From: Alkalihalophilus pseudofirmus OF4
Lineage (GTDB): Bacteria > Bacillota > Bacilli > Bacillales > Bacillaceae_D
Direction of reading: 5' to 3'
NCBI RefSeq assembly: GCF_000005825.2
Contig: NC_013791.2
Coordinates: 1,612,001-1,676,000, forward strand
Length of the DNA: 64,000 nucleotides
A program made the position numbers and the translations under genes. The notes beneath the pieces are model-generated. The model did no database searches, was not told the DNA's origin, and saw nothing but the letters and a program-made list of their open reading frames with translations. How positions within the stretch are numbered: position 1 is the stretch's first letter; each line of letters begins with the position of its first letter. Below, one piece after another: positions 9,489 to 18,611 of this stretch.

Positions 9489-10229
9489 ATGAAATTACAA
9501 GATAAAGTAGCAGTTATTACAGGTGCAGGTCGTGGAATCGGTGAAGCAACAGCATTTAAATTTGCTAAAGAAGGCGCAAAAGTGGTTGTAGCTGATATGA
9601 ACGAAGAGGAAATTAACGCAACGGTTGCAGCTGTAAAGGAAATGGGTGGAGAAGCGACTGGCTTTGTTGTGAATGTTACAAAGCGTGAAGAAGTGAAAAA
9701 CTTAATGGCTCATGCGGTAGAGACATTCGGCCGTGTTGATGTTGTTGTAAATAATGCTGGGATTACAGCGGATGCACAACTTCTAAAAATGACAGATGAG
9801 CAGTGGGACCGTGTGATTGATGTAAACCTTAAAGGTGTATTCATGGTATCGCAAGAAGCAGCAGCGATCATGAAAGAGCAGCAAGGCGGCGTAATATTAA
9901 ATGCTTCTTCTGTTGTTGGTTCATATGGTAACTTCGGTCAAACAAACTATGCTGCAACAAAATGGGGCGTTAACGGTATGACAAAAACATGGGCAAAAGA
10001 ACTTGGCCGTTTCAATGTGCGTGTTAATGCAGTAGCTCCAGGGTTCATCTTAACGCCAATGACAGCTAAAATGCCTGAAAAAGTTTTAGATATGATGAAA
10101 GATAAGTCTGTTTTAAACGATTTAGGAACGCCGGAAGATATTGCAAATGGATATGCATTCCTTGCATCTGATGAAGCTCGTTTCATTACAGGAACGATCC
10201 TTAGCATCGACGGCGGGGTAGTCATCTAA
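9489..10229 (+). CDS. SDR oxidoreductase, probable 3-hydroxybutyrate (or acetoacetyl-CoA) dehydrogenase
   Basis: A 246-residue classical short-chain dehydrogenase with cofactor loop TGAGRGIG, NNAG at 88-91 and the catalytic set Ser141, Tyr154, Lys158. It is close to FabG/PhbB/YxjF, so sequence alone does not separate free hydroxybutyrate dehydrogenase from an acetoacetyl-CoA reductase. In this operon, next to a permease and CoA-transferase, oxidation of imported 3-hydroxybutyrate to acetoacetate is the simplest role. AGGAGG lies eight bases before the ATG. The operon ends here at a terminator. Confidence 0.85.
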   Translation: MKLQDKVAVITGAGRGIGEATAFKFAKEGAKVVVADMNEEEINATVAAVKEMGGEATGFVVNVTKREEVKNLMAHAVETFGRVDVVVNNAGITADAQLLKMTDEQWDRVIDVNLKGVFMVSQEAAAIMKEQQGGVILNASSVVGSYGNFGQTNYAATKWGVNGMTKTWAKELGRFNVRVNAVAPGFILTPMTAKMPEKVLDMMKDKSVLNDLGTPEDIANGYAFLASDEARFITGTILSIDGGVVI

Positions 10230-10246
10230 TTTCATAACGTATAGAT

Positions 10247-10282
10247 AAAACAGCTGTTTAGTAAGCAGCTGTTTTATTTTTT
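10247..10282 (+). terminator. Terminator of the CoA-transferase operon
   Basis: AAAACAGCTG pairs with CAGCTGTTTT over a nine-base loop, followed by A and a run of Ts. Confidence 0.9.
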
Positions 10283-10402
10283 CCAAAAATGAGTAAGAAA
10301 ACCCTTTCATAATTCTGAATAGTTCGTCATAATAGAATGAGAGAGTGAGTGATGGAGATAAGATCGGAGTCAATTATGTAATAATTGATGGGGGTATGGT
10401 CT

Positions 10403-11173
10403 ATGGAGAAGAAAACAGTAATCGTTACAGGCGGCAGTAATGGAATGGGTAAAGCAATGGCTAAGAAATTTGCAAGCCAAGGTGCATACGTTACGATCAG
10501 CGGACGTGATGAAGAACGTTTATTACAAGCTAAAAAGGAAATTGAGACCTTTGAGGGACAAGTCCTTCCTGTCGTAATGGATGTACGTGACCCGGAAAAA
10601 GTACAACATATGGTCGATGTGACAAAAGAAACATTCGGTCAAATTGATTATTTAGTAAATAATGCAGCAGGAAACTTCCTCGTACGAGCTGAAGAGCTCT
10701 CTGAGAATGGATGGAAGGCTGTCATTGATATTGTTTTAAATGGTACATGGTATTGTACACAAGCTGTAGGTAAGGAATGGATTGCTAATAAACAGCAAGG
10801 GTCAATCACTAATATCATTGCGACATACGCTTGGACAGCAGGCCCGGGTGTAGTGCACTCAGCAAGCGCAAAAGCAGGCGTTCTTGCAATGACACGTACG
10901 TTAGCAGTAGAATGGGGCAGCCAGTATGGCATTCGTTTAAATGCGATTGCTCCAGGTCCAATTGAGGATACGGGCGGCGCTGAGCGCTTAATTATGAATG
11001 AAGCAGCTCATAAAAAGGTGATCAACAGTATCCCTGCGAGAAGGTTTGGGAAAGTAGAAGAAGTAGCAGGCCTTGCATCGTTCTTATTTTCTGAGGAAGC
11101 GAAATACATTAACGGTGACTGTATCACAATCGATGGCGGCCAATGGTTAAACAGTGCCTCCTTTCAATCGTAA
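10403..11173 (+). CDS. fadH: 2,4-dienoyl-CoA reductase-type SDR
   Basis: A 256-residue SDR very like B. subtilis FadH (YkuF): TGGSNGMGKAMAKK, NNAAGNF, the ATYAW.AG.GVVHS block, and INGDCIT.DGGQWLN near the end. The family reduces 2,4-dienoyl-CoA with NADPH during beta-oxidation of unsaturated fatty acids. As in mammalian-type DECR the active site uses Ser/Lys rather than the classical Tyr (HSASAKAG here). The ATG at 10403 lies eight bases after GGGGG; upstream in-frame codons have no better site. It has its own upstream gap and its own terminator, so it is probably a separate unit that shares the fatty-acid theme. Confidence 0.9.
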   Translation: MEKKTVIVTGGSNGMGKAMAKKFASQGAYVTISGRDEERLLQAKKEIETFEGQVLPVVMDVRDPEKVQHMVDVTKETFGQIDYLVNNAAGNFLVRAEELSENGWKAVIDIVLNGTWYCTQAVGKEWIANKQQGSITNIIATYAWTAGPGVVHSASAKAGVLAMTRTLAVEWGSQYGIRLNAIAPGPIEDTGGAERLIMNEAAHKKVINSIPARRFGKVEEVAGLASFLFSEEAKYINGDCITIDGGQWLNSASFQS

Positions 11174-11186
11174 TACTTAGAACATG

Positions 11187-11216
11187 CCAAGAGTTCTTAT
11201 GGACTCTTGGTTTTTT
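11187..11216 (+). terminator. Terminator after fadH
   Basis: CCAAGAGT/ACTCTTGG stem with an eight-base loop and six Ts. Confidence 0.92.
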
Positions 11217-11332
11217 CGTGTGGTTTTGAATGGTTTTGGGGAGACTATTTATAAAGAAAATGTTTAAACAATCAGCGAATCGGGTATGAACATAATCTGC
11301 TTGTAGAAATATACGTGAAAGGAATTGAAGGA

Positions 11333-12310
11333 ATGATCACATTTGACAACGTCTCAAAACAATATGAAGACGGTACAAAAGCAGTCGACACCCTTAATTT
11401 TACCGTTAATAAAGGTGAATTTTTTGTTGTTATTGGACCAAGCGGCTGCGGTAAAACAACTACAATGAAGATGGTAAACCGGCTGATTGACCCAACAGAT
11501 GGAACCATCCGTATTAATGATCAGAACATTAAAGAAGGAGATATACATACTTTGCGCTGGAACATCGGATATGTTCTCCAGCAAATTGCCCTTTTTCCCA
11601 ATATGACTGTTGCTGAGAATATTTCTGTGGTTCCAGAAATGAAAAAGTGGTCAAAAGAAAAAATAAAGAACCGAGTAGATGAGCTTTTAAATCTAGTTGG
11701 ACTTGAACCGGAGACATATCGTGATCGTATGACGAATGAACTCTCAGGGGGCCAGCAGCAGCGTGTCGGTGTAGCAAGAGCACTTGCTGCTGATCCAGAT
11801 ATTTTATTAATGGATGAACCATTTAGTGCCCTTGATCCAATCAGCCGCGAACAGCTGCAAGAGGATATCCAGCAATTGCAGCATAAGATTCAGAAAACGA
11901 TCGTCTTTGTTACCCACGACATGGATGAAGCATTAAAGCTTGGTGACCGCATTTGTGTAATGAAAGAGGGCAAAATCATTCAAATAGGAACGCCTGCAGA
12001 GCTGATGGATACTCCAGCTGACCCATTTGTGACACAGTTTCTTGGCAATCGTCAAGTAGCTGCGGATAACAAAGCGAGCGAAAAGCTGACTGTCTCAGAT
12101 GTGATGGACCGTAATGTTAATTTAGTTAATCATTCTGCTCTATCAGAAAAACATACGATCTCTCAGGGTGAGTCGATTGAGACTGCCTTTTTGAGGCTAA
12201 ACGAAGGATCGGTTCCTTACCTCTTAGTAAAAGAGAACGAAGAAGTTGTCGGTACAGTAAGTTATGAGGATCTCGCTCGCAAATGGATGAAGGAGCGTGA
12301 GGCACAGTGA
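11333..12310 (+). CDS. Osmoprotectant ABC transporter ATP-binding protein (OpuCA/OpuBA-like)
   Basis: The 325-residue ATPase has Walker A GPSGCGKTT, signature LSGGQQQR, Walker B ILLMDEP and the switch histidine in FVTHDMDEA. After about residue 240 comes a short CBS-like region that could sense ionic strength. OpuCA proteins are usually around 380 residues with two CBS modules, so the regulatory tail is shortened here. It should power uptake of glycine betaine, carnitine or choline. The start at 11333 follows AAAGGA; the earlier in-frame GTG at 11315 lacks a site. It overlaps the next gene by four bases (GTGA). Confidence 0.9.
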   Translation: MITFDNVSKQYEDGTKAVDTLNFTVNKGEFFVVIGPSGCGKTTTMKMVNRLIDPTDGTIRINDQNIKEGDIHTLRWNIGYVLQQIALFPNMTVAENISVVPEMKKWSKEKIKNRVDELLNLVGLEPETYRDRMTNELSGGQQQRVGVARALAADPDILLMDEPFSALDPISREQLQEDIQQLQHKIQKTIVFVTHDMDEALKLGDRICVMKEGKIIQIGTPAELMDTPADPFVTQFLGNRQVAADNKASEKLTVSDVMDRNVNLVNHSALSEKHTISQGESIETAFLRLNEGSVPYLLVKENEEVVGTVSYEDLARKWMKEREAQ

Positions 12311-13848
12311 ACACCTTAACAAATTTATATGACCTCTTCCTGGCAAGGCAAGATCTTTTATGGATTGCCTTATGGGAACATATTCAGCTCTCTTTAATCT
12401 CTCTTTTAATTGCTGTATTTATAGCGGTTCCGCTTGGCGTGCTTTTATCAAGAAAGCAGAAAATGGCTGAATTCATCATTGGGATCACAGCCGTTCTACA
12501 AACGATCCCTAGTCTTGCGTTGCTCGGATTTATGATCTTATTTGTCGGTATTGGGACAACACCAGCTATTATTGCTCTTACAGCGTATGCCTTGCTTCCT
12601 ATTTTACGGAACACCTACACAGGAATCAGCGAGGTTGACCCTGCTATCCGGGAGGCTGCACGTGGAATGGGAATGAATTCCTACCGCAGGCTGATGCGCG
12701 TTGAAATGCCGATTGCCATGCCTACAGTGATGGCTGGTATTAGAACGTCTATGGTCCTTATTGTCGGTACAGCGACTCTTGCAGCTTTAATCGGTGCAGG
12801 AGGTTTAGGGGATTTAATTATGACGGGGATCCAGCGTGCAAATAATGAATACATCCTGCTCGGCGCAATACCAGCTGCCCTGCTCGCCTTGTTTTTTGAT
12901 TTTGTGCTGCGGATAACTGAAAGCCGTTCAAAAGGATCATCCTTCATGCCGATTGTAACAGTCGTCTCACTTGCCTTATTAATTGTCGTTATCCCTCCAA
13001 TCGTTTCTAGCCAAGGAGGCGGTGATGCAGGTACAATACTTACTGTTGGTGGTAAAGAAGGAGCAGAGCCGATTATTATCGGTAATATGTATAAATTATT
13101 AATTGAAGATCAAACAGATATGACGGTTGATGTTCAAGGAAATTTGGGCGGTACTGACTTTGTCTACAATGCCTTGCGTGTGGGAGACATCGATATGTAC
13201 CTCGAATTCTCCGGAACGGTAGTCGGCGACCTCTTAAATATTGAGGACTTTAGCTATGATGAGCGAGAGGCATATGAGCAGGCTCGTGATGGCATCTATG
13301 AAGCAGAACAGCTTGTTTTCTTAGAGCCGATGGACTATCATAATACGTATGCGATTGCTGTTACAAATGAATTTGCCGAAGAATCAGGGGTTGAAACGAT
13401 TTCTGACTTAGCGCCATATCAAGATGAGCTGTCGGCAGGGTTTACGTTCGAATTTGTCGATCGTCATGACGGTTATCCTGGCCTGCAAGAGAAGTACGGC
13501 ATCTCATTCTCCAGCGTTCAATCAATGGAAGCAGCTCTTCGCTCTCGTGCGCTTGTGTCAGGAGATGTGGATGTGATTGATGCGTATTCAACAGATGCTT
13601 ACTTAGTTGAATATGATTTGGTTGTATTAGAGGATGACGAACAATTGTTCCCTCCATACCAAGGAGCACCATTACTTCGTGAAGAAACACTTGAAGAACA
13701 TCCAGAACTTAAGGAGATTCTGAATCAACTAGCTGGTATGATTACGGAAGAAGAAATTCAACAAATGAATTATCGTGTCGATTATGATGATGAAAACCCT
13801 GAAGATGTTGCAAGAGAATTTCTTCAAGAAAAAGGGTTCATTCAATAA
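12307..13848 (+). CDS. Fused osmoprotectant ABC permease and substrate-binding protein
   Basis: 513 residues beginning with GTG, overlapping the ATPase stop. Residues about 20-200 form a permease with the EAA loop (IREAARGMGM), followed by a further membrane segment near 215-235. Residues about 245-513 form an OpuAC-type solute-binding domain (GG.EGAEPIIIGNMYK, LGGTDFVYNALR..DIDMY). OpuB/OpuC systems usually use separate OpuxB, C and D proteins; here one polypeptide replaces them, a known arrangement in some Firmicutes. Likely cargo is betaine, carnitine or choline, consistent with osmotic or alkaline stress. No separate lipoprotein follows. Confidence 0.9.
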   Translation: MNTLTNLYDLFLARQDLLWIALWEHIQLSLISLLIAVFIAVPLGVLLSRKQKMAEFIIGITAVLQTIPSLALLGFMILFVGIGTTPAIIALTAYALLPILRNTYTGISEVDPAIREAARGMGMNSYRRLMRVEMPIAMPTVMAGIRTSMVLIVGTATLAALIGAGGLGDLIMTGIQRANNEYILLGAIPAALLALFFDFVLRITESRSKGSSFMPIVTVVSLALLIVVIPPIVSSQGGGDAGTILTVGGKEGAEPIIIGNMYKLLIEDQTDMTVDVQGNLGGTDFVYNALRVGDIDMYLEFSGTVVGDLLNIEDFSYDEREAYEQARDGIYEAEQLVFLEPMDYHNTYAIAVTNEFAEESGVETISDLAPYQDELSAGFTFEFVDRHDGYPGLQEKYGISFSSVQSMEAALRSRALVSGDVDVIDAYSTDAYLVEYDLVVLEDDEQLFPPYQGAPLLREETLEEHPELKEILNQLAGMITEEEIQQMNYRVDYDDENPEDVAREFLQEKGFIQ

Positions 13849-13865
13849 GGTAAGAATAAATAAGA

Positions 13866-13900
13866 GAAAGCGGCAGCTCACATGAGGCTGCCGCTTTTAA
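13866..13900. terminator. Bidirectional terminator between the opu-like operon and the DUF2254 gene
   Basis: AAAGCGGCAGC/GCTGCCGCTTT stem with a nine-base loop and T-rich flank on the plus side. It also overlaps the 3' end of the convergent gene. Confidence 0.85.
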
Positions 13901-15216
13901 AGTGGAATAAAATGTTCACTCTTATCTGTATGAATCGCCAGCTGCTGCCATTTATCATTCAGATAGCGTTTATCAAGATCAAGGATTTCATCTGGATGCA
14001 GTCCTGCGCGAATATAGGCCGCAAAATCCCATACAGATTCTTTAATTTCCTCTGAATTATTAATGGCGATCGCTTTAAGAGATTCAATTAATGCATTGAG
14101 TACTGAGAGGTCTTCACAGCCATACTGTCTGATCTGATAGAAACAGCGATATAGGTAGTCATTAAAGCTGCGCTCCTGAAAGATCACACGCAGATTTCCG
14201 TTCGAATCATTATAATAAGTTCTATGCAGGTTTTTTCTTGATAGAACTGTTAATACTCTCGCTAGTGCACGCACTCCGCTGACTGCCGTATTGGGGTCAT
14301 TTATCCCTGATGATAAGGCACGCAACGTGATTTCTACTAATTTTGTGAGGCCAAAGTCAATATCCTGAATAGTTGCCCGCTCCCCGCCAAGAAGAATATG
14401 TTTTGCGTACAAGGTATGTTTTTCCTTTGGCAAGGCTCCATATAATTCAAATAATACGCCGCCTTGCTCGATATAATTGCCAAGTCCCGCTTCTACTTTA
14501 AGAATAATATTATCCGCTTCTGATTGGTCTGTTAATCCTTTCACATCAATGATCTGCACATATCCATTTGCCTGTGCAAAGATATAATGCGGGTTATGAA
14601 GAATCAGCTCTTCGCTTTCCCAATCCCGCCACGGCTCATCTTGCTCAACTGTTTGATTGTCCTCGTAATAATGTTCAATCGATTGAATCGTATTTTCAGT
14701 GATTTTGTGAATTAAATTGCTCACTTGAATCCATTTTCCGACATGATGCACGAAATAAACAAAGAAGCCGACACAGACAAACGCGTACGCTACGGCAATC
14801 GTTGGTGAAATAAACATTTCTGTTGGGTGATTAGCTCTTAATATAAGTAATAGTAAAAGGGAGAAAAGAAATCCACCAATAAACACACCTAGTATTCGCT
14901 GCGTATGAACATCTGTCATAAAGTTTTGCATCGTGCGCGGTGAAAATTGGGATAAATATGTTGTTAAGACGACCATAATTGTCGAAAAGGAGATCGTTGT
15001 CATTGTAAGCAAGGAAGAAGAGATCGTACTTAACAGAGTTTGAGCTAGGGAGATATCGGTTATAAGAAATGCAGGGAGCTTGGTGAGCAGAGTGCTGTGT
15101 GTGATAACATATTGATCAGCCAAGTAGCTTATCACCGCTAAGACAATCGAAACAACACTGTAGACTGCAGGGATAAACCAAAATTGATTTCGCAGTTTTA
15201 TTAATAGCGAATGCAC
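13897..15216 (-). CDS. DUF2254 family membrane protein
   Basis: A 439-residue protein whose first ~170 residues contain four to five predicted membrane segments (about 15-37, 60-82, 105-125, 137-158), followed by a soluble part with the family pattern SGINDPNTAVSG. I recognise it as DUF2254, a conserved membrane protein of unknown function. It starts with GTG behind GGGGGAGGAAAT. It is convergent with the osmoprotectant transporter and divergent from yneT. No biochemical role can be assigned. Confidence 0.8.
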   Translation of the reverse strand: MHSLLIKLRNQFWFIPAVYSVVSIVLAVISYLADQYVITHSTLLTKLPAFLITDISLAQTLLSTISSSLLTMTTISFSTIMVVLTTYLSQFSPRTMQNFMTDVHTQRILGVFIGGFLFSLLLLLILRANHPTEMFISPTIAVAYAFVCVGFFVYFVHHVGKWIQVSNLIHKITENTIQSIEHYYEDNQTVEQDEPWRDWESEELILHNPHYIFAQANGYVQIIDVKGLTDQSEADNIILKVEAGLGNYIEQGGVLFELYGALPKEKHTLYAKHILLGGERATIQDIDFGLTKLVEITLRALSSGINDPNTAVSGVRALARVLTVLSRKNLHRTYYNDSNGNLRVIFQERSFNDYLYRCFYQIRQYGCEDLSVLNALIESLKAIAINNSEEIKESVWDFAAYIRAGLHPDEILDLDKRYLNDKWQQLAIHTDKSEHFIPL

Positions 15217-15355
15217 ATTTCCTCCCCCTCTTAACCCGTTTTATGTAGTATGTACGAAAAGGTTATCTCTTATTTTGGCAGGAATATGAGCAGCAGATCT
15301 TGAAGAAAGTAAAGGAGTCTATATACGATTTTAAGATAAAAAGGAGTGCATAACG

Positions 15356-15769
15356 ATGGGAATTCAAAATCCAACAGACGAGAAAATCAAGGAGGTGCTA
15401 CATACGAGTAAGCGTATTGCTGTTGTAGGATTATCAGGAAACCCAGACCGAACGTCTTACATGGTATCTGAAGCGATGCAAAATGCAGGCTATACGATTA
15501 TTCCAGTCAACCCTACTGTAAATGAAGTCCTTGGGGAGAAAGCAGTGGCAAGCCTGAAAGAAATTGACGGTGAAGTTGATATTGTGAATGTATTTAGAAG
15601 AAGTGAATTTTTACCCGAAGTCGCTCGTGATACGGTTGAAATCGGTGCAAAAACGTTCTGGGCGCAGCTAGGGGTTGCAAATCAAGAAGCGTATGATTAT
15701 TTAAAAGATAATGGTGTGGAAACCATTATGGACCGCTGCATTAAAGTAGAGCACGCTAAATTTAAATAA
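15356..15769 (+). CDS. yneT: CoA-binding domain protein YneT
   Basis: A 137-residue Rossmann-type CoA-binding protein closely resembling B. subtilis YneT: IAVVGLSG.P.RTSYMVS, IIPVNPT..E.LGEKAV, FRRSEFLPEVA and FWAQ.G.ANQEAYD. Family members bind CoA in a disulphide; their physiological role is not established. In B. subtilis yneT lies just before parE-parC; the same neighbourhood is kept here except for one acetyltransferase gene on the opposite strand. AAGGAG precedes the ATG. Confidence 0.88.
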   Translation: MGIQNPTDEKIKEVLHTSKRIAVVGLSGNPDRTSYMVSEAMQNAGYTIIPVNPTVNEVLGEKAVASLKEIDGEVDIVNVFRRSEFLPEVARDTVEIGAKTFWAQLGVANQEAYDYLKDNGVETIMDRCIKVEHAKFK

Positions 15770-15775
15770 GCCTAA

Positions 15776-15811
15776 ATAAAAACGTGCCTTATTGTCTAGG
15801 CACGTTTTTAT
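15776..15811. terminator. Bidirectional terminator between yneT and the GNAT gene
   Basis: AAAAACGTGCC/GGCACGTTTTT, a perfect eleven-base stem with a ten-base loop; the flanks give a T run in both directions. Confidence 0.92.
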
Positions 15812-16365
15812 TCGTTTGATTGAGAGTAGTAGATGAGGTTATCGGTCCATTTTCCAAACTCATGTATGAATCCTTTTCTTATACACTCGTACTGCATGCC
15901 TGCTTTTTCAGCCAGGGCGATGGAGGCGTTATTATCTACATTGATATGTGCTTCAATCCGGTGATAATTTAATTCCGTATGAGCGAGACGCAGCACTTCC
16001 TTTACGGCTTCCGTACCATAGCCTTTCCCCCAGTGCTGATTATGGATCGTATAGCCGAATCTGCCCCAATGAAAGTTTTCTCTCATTAACGTTGATACAT
16101 CGATCACACCTAAGTGAGTATGGTCGCTCTTATTAAACACACCAAATACATATAATGAATCCTCTTTGGCCATCCCTTGATGCCGGTTGACCAAGTCATA
16201 AAACCATTGTTCTGTGCACATACTCATATCAACCTGCCCCTCATCATAGAGGTGCACAGAAGGCTTCCGGCTTGAGTATTGGTTAAACCAATTCACATAA
16301 TCATGGTACTGATAAGGTCTTACGATCAAACGTTCGGTAAACCCTGATAGTTGAAAAGTCTGCAC
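15808..16365 (-). CDS. GNAT family N-acetyltransferase (RimJ/RimL-like)
   Basis: A 185-residue GCN5-type acetyltransferase with the acetyl-CoA loop around HWGKGYGTEA, followed by the RIEAHINVDNNASIALAEKAGM block typical of RimJ/RimL-like enzymes. The acceptor is unknown. It starts with GTG after GAGGAG. Its insertion on the opposite strand between yneT and parE breaks an otherwise conserved neighbourhood. Confidence 0.85.
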   Translation of the reverse strand: MQTFQLSGFTERLIVRPYQYHDYVNWFNQYSSRKPSVHLYDEGQVDMSMCTEQWFYDLVNRHQGMAKEDSLYVFGVFNKSDHTHLGVIDVSTLMRENFHWGRFGYTIHNQHWGKGYGTEAVKEVLRLAHTELNYHRIEAHINVDNNASIALAEKAGMQYECIRKGFIHEFGKWTDNLIYYSQSNE

Positions 16366-16638
16366 GCATTAGTCTCCTCTTCATTTGTTATTTCAATTAT
16401 TATAACATGTGAGATCAATGGCCAATCGTCAATCTTTCGTCAAAATCCGCTATGACTTTTTTCATAGAAAAAGCAGGAATCCCTAAAAGAGGTTGCGAAT
16501 ACTGAAATAACAGCTACAATAGTAAAGGCAATGGTGAACGTGCATTAAACCACTAAATGAACACAAGTTAAAGACCGAATAGAAACATGTGTTCGTTTGT
16601 GCTACAATACAAGTAGCATGTTGAAAGGAGTACCAATC

Positions 16639-18609
16639 TTGGCTAAGAAACAACATCTTGATTATAACGATGACGCAATACAAGTATTAGAAGGATTAGA
16701 GGCGGTTAGAAAACGCCCAGGTATGTATATAGGAAGCACGGATGGACGAGGACTGCATCATCTCGTTTATGAAATCGTAGATAATGCAGTAGATGAAGCT
16801 CTTGCAGGATTCGGATCATACATAAAAGTTACGATTCACCGTGACAACAGTATTTCAGTCACAGATGAAGGCCGGGGTATGCCTGTTGGAATGCATAAAT
16901 TAGGCAAGCCAACTCCAGAGATCATTTTAACTGTATTACACGCAGGAGGTAAATTCGGTCAAGGAGGCTATGCAACGAGCGGCGGATTGCATGGCGTAGG
17001 GGCGTCTGTTGTAAATGCCTTGTCCGAATGGCTTGTTGTTGAAATCAAACGCGATGGAACGGTATATAAGCAGCGTTTTGAAAACGGCGGTAAGGCAGTG
17101 ACAACCCTAGAAAAACAGGGGACGACTAGAAAATCTGGTACAACAATTCATTTTAAACCAGACCCATCGATTTTCAGCGTGACCACATATAACTTTGAAA
17201 CGTTATCAGAGCGGCTGCGCGAGGCTGCATTCCTTTTAAAAGGGTTAAAAATTGAGCTTTGTGACATGCGCAGTGACCAAGAGAACGAGATTTTCCATTA
17301 TGATAATGGGATCGAAGCGTTTGTTGAATATTTAAATGAGGATAAAGAAACGCTGCATCCTGTTGTATCGTTTTCAGGCGAACACCAAGAGATTGAAGTA
17401 GAGCTTGCGTTTCAATTTAACGATGGCTATACAGAGAGTGTCTTATCGTTTGTTAATAATGTCCGCACAAAAGACGGCGGTACGCATGAATTAGGTGCCA
17501 AAGCTGCGATGACACGAGCAGTGAATGAATATGCTCGTAAGGTGAAGCTTCTAAAAGAAAAAGAGAAGAACTTGGATGGATCTGATATCCGTGAAGGCTT
17601 TACGGCTATTGTGTCTGTTCGAGTGCCTGAAGCAAAGCTGCAGTTTGAAGGACAAACAAAAAGCAAGCTAGGGACACCTGAAGCACGTTCGGCTGTAGAT
17701 GGGCTTGTTTCAGAAAAGCTCTCCTATTTCTTTGAAGAGAATCCTGATATCAGCACGATGCTGATCAAAAAGGCGGTAAAAGCAGCTCAAGCGAGAGAAG
17801 CAGCAAGAAAAGCCCGTGAGGATGCGCGTAACGGCAAGAAGAGCAAGCGAAAGGATGTCCTCCTAAGCGGGAAATTAACACCAGCTCAATCGAAAAATCC
17901 TAAACGCAACGAATTATACCTCGTTGAGGGTGATTCTGCCGGTGGTTCTGCTAAACAAGGACGTGATCGTAAATTCCAAGCGGTGCTGCCTCTTCGCGGG
18001 AAAGTGATTAATACGGAGAAAGCTAAGCTTGAAGATATTATGAAAAACGAGGAGATCCGCACGATCATTCATACGATCGGAGCGGGTGTAGGGGCAGACT
18101 TTGACCTCGAGGATGTGAATTACGATAAAATCGTTATCATGACCGATGCTGATACGGATGGCGCGCATATTCAAGTGCTCCTCTTAACATTCTTCTATCG
18201 CTATATGCGCCCGCTTGTTGAAGCAGGTAAAGTATATATTGCGCTTCCACCTCTTTACAAAGTAAGCAGAGGAACAGGCAAAAAAGAAGTTATTGAGTAT
18301 GCATGGGATGAACGGGAGCTTGATACAGCAATTAAGAAGGTCGGACGCGGATATATGCTGCAGCGCTATAAAGGTCTCGGTGAGATGAATGCGACTCAGC
18401 TATGGGAGACAACGATGGACCCTGAAACACGTACGTTGATCCGTGTTAAAATTGATGATGCTGCTAGAGCAGAAAGAAGAGTAACTACGTTGATGGGTGA
18501 TAAAGTTGAACCTCGCCGTAAATGGATCGAAACACATGTTGCCTTCGGTCTTGAGGAAGAAACAAACATCTTAGAAAATGAAAACTTAGCAGTAGTTGAG
18601 GAGGAATAA
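16639..18609 (+). CDS. parE: DNA topoisomerase IV subunit B
   Basis: The 656-residue protein has the GHKL ATPase ([34 protein letters not shown]), the transducer with QTK, the TOPRIM domain ([17 protein letters not shown] and [11 protein letters not shown]) and the C-terminal conserved RYKGLGEMN. It matches B. subtilis ParE almost end to end. Its N-terminus aligns with the TTG at 16639 preceded by AAAGGAG; an ATG at 16618 would add seven residues and would overlap the ribosome site. With ParC it forms the A2B2 enzyme that decatenates daughter chromosomes. It ends two bases before parC. Confidence 0.96.
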   Translation: MAKKQHLDYNDDAIQVLEGLEAVRKRPGMYIGSTDGRGLHHLVYEIVDNAVDEALAGFGSYIKVTIHRDNSISVTDEGRGMPVGMHKLGKPTPEIILTVLHAGGKFGQGGYATSGGLHGVGASVVNALSEWLVVEIKRDGTVYKQRFENGGKAVTTLEKQGTTRKSGTTIHFKPDPSIFSVTTYNFETLSERLREAAFLLKGLKIELCDMRSDQENEIFHYDNGIEAFVEYLNEDKETLHPVVSFSGEHQEIEVELAFQFNDGYTESVLSFVNNVRTKDGGTHELGAKAAMTRAVNEYARKVKLLKEKEKNLDGSDIREGFTAIVSVRVPEAKLQFEGQTKSKLGTPEARSAVDGLVSEKLSYFFEENPDISTMLIKKAVKAAQAREAARKAREDARNGKKSKRKDVLLSGKLTPAQSKNPKRNELYLVEGDSAGGSAKQGRDRKFQAVLPLRGKVINTEKAKLEDIMKNEEIRTIIHTIGAGVGADFDLEDVNYDKIVIMTDADTDGAHIQVLLLTFFYRYMRPLVEAGKVYIALPPLYKVSRGTGKKEVIEYAWDERELDTAIKKVGRGYMLQRYKGLGEMNATQLWETTMDPETRTLIRVKIDDAARAERRVTTLMGDKVEPRRKWIETHVAFGLEEETNILENENLAVVEEE

Positions 18610-18611
18610 GC

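Noticed and set aside
16366-16638. Regulatory RNA upstream of parE
   Set aside because: No recognisable riboswitch or attenuator fold; only an AT-rich leader with an ordinary promoter-like region.
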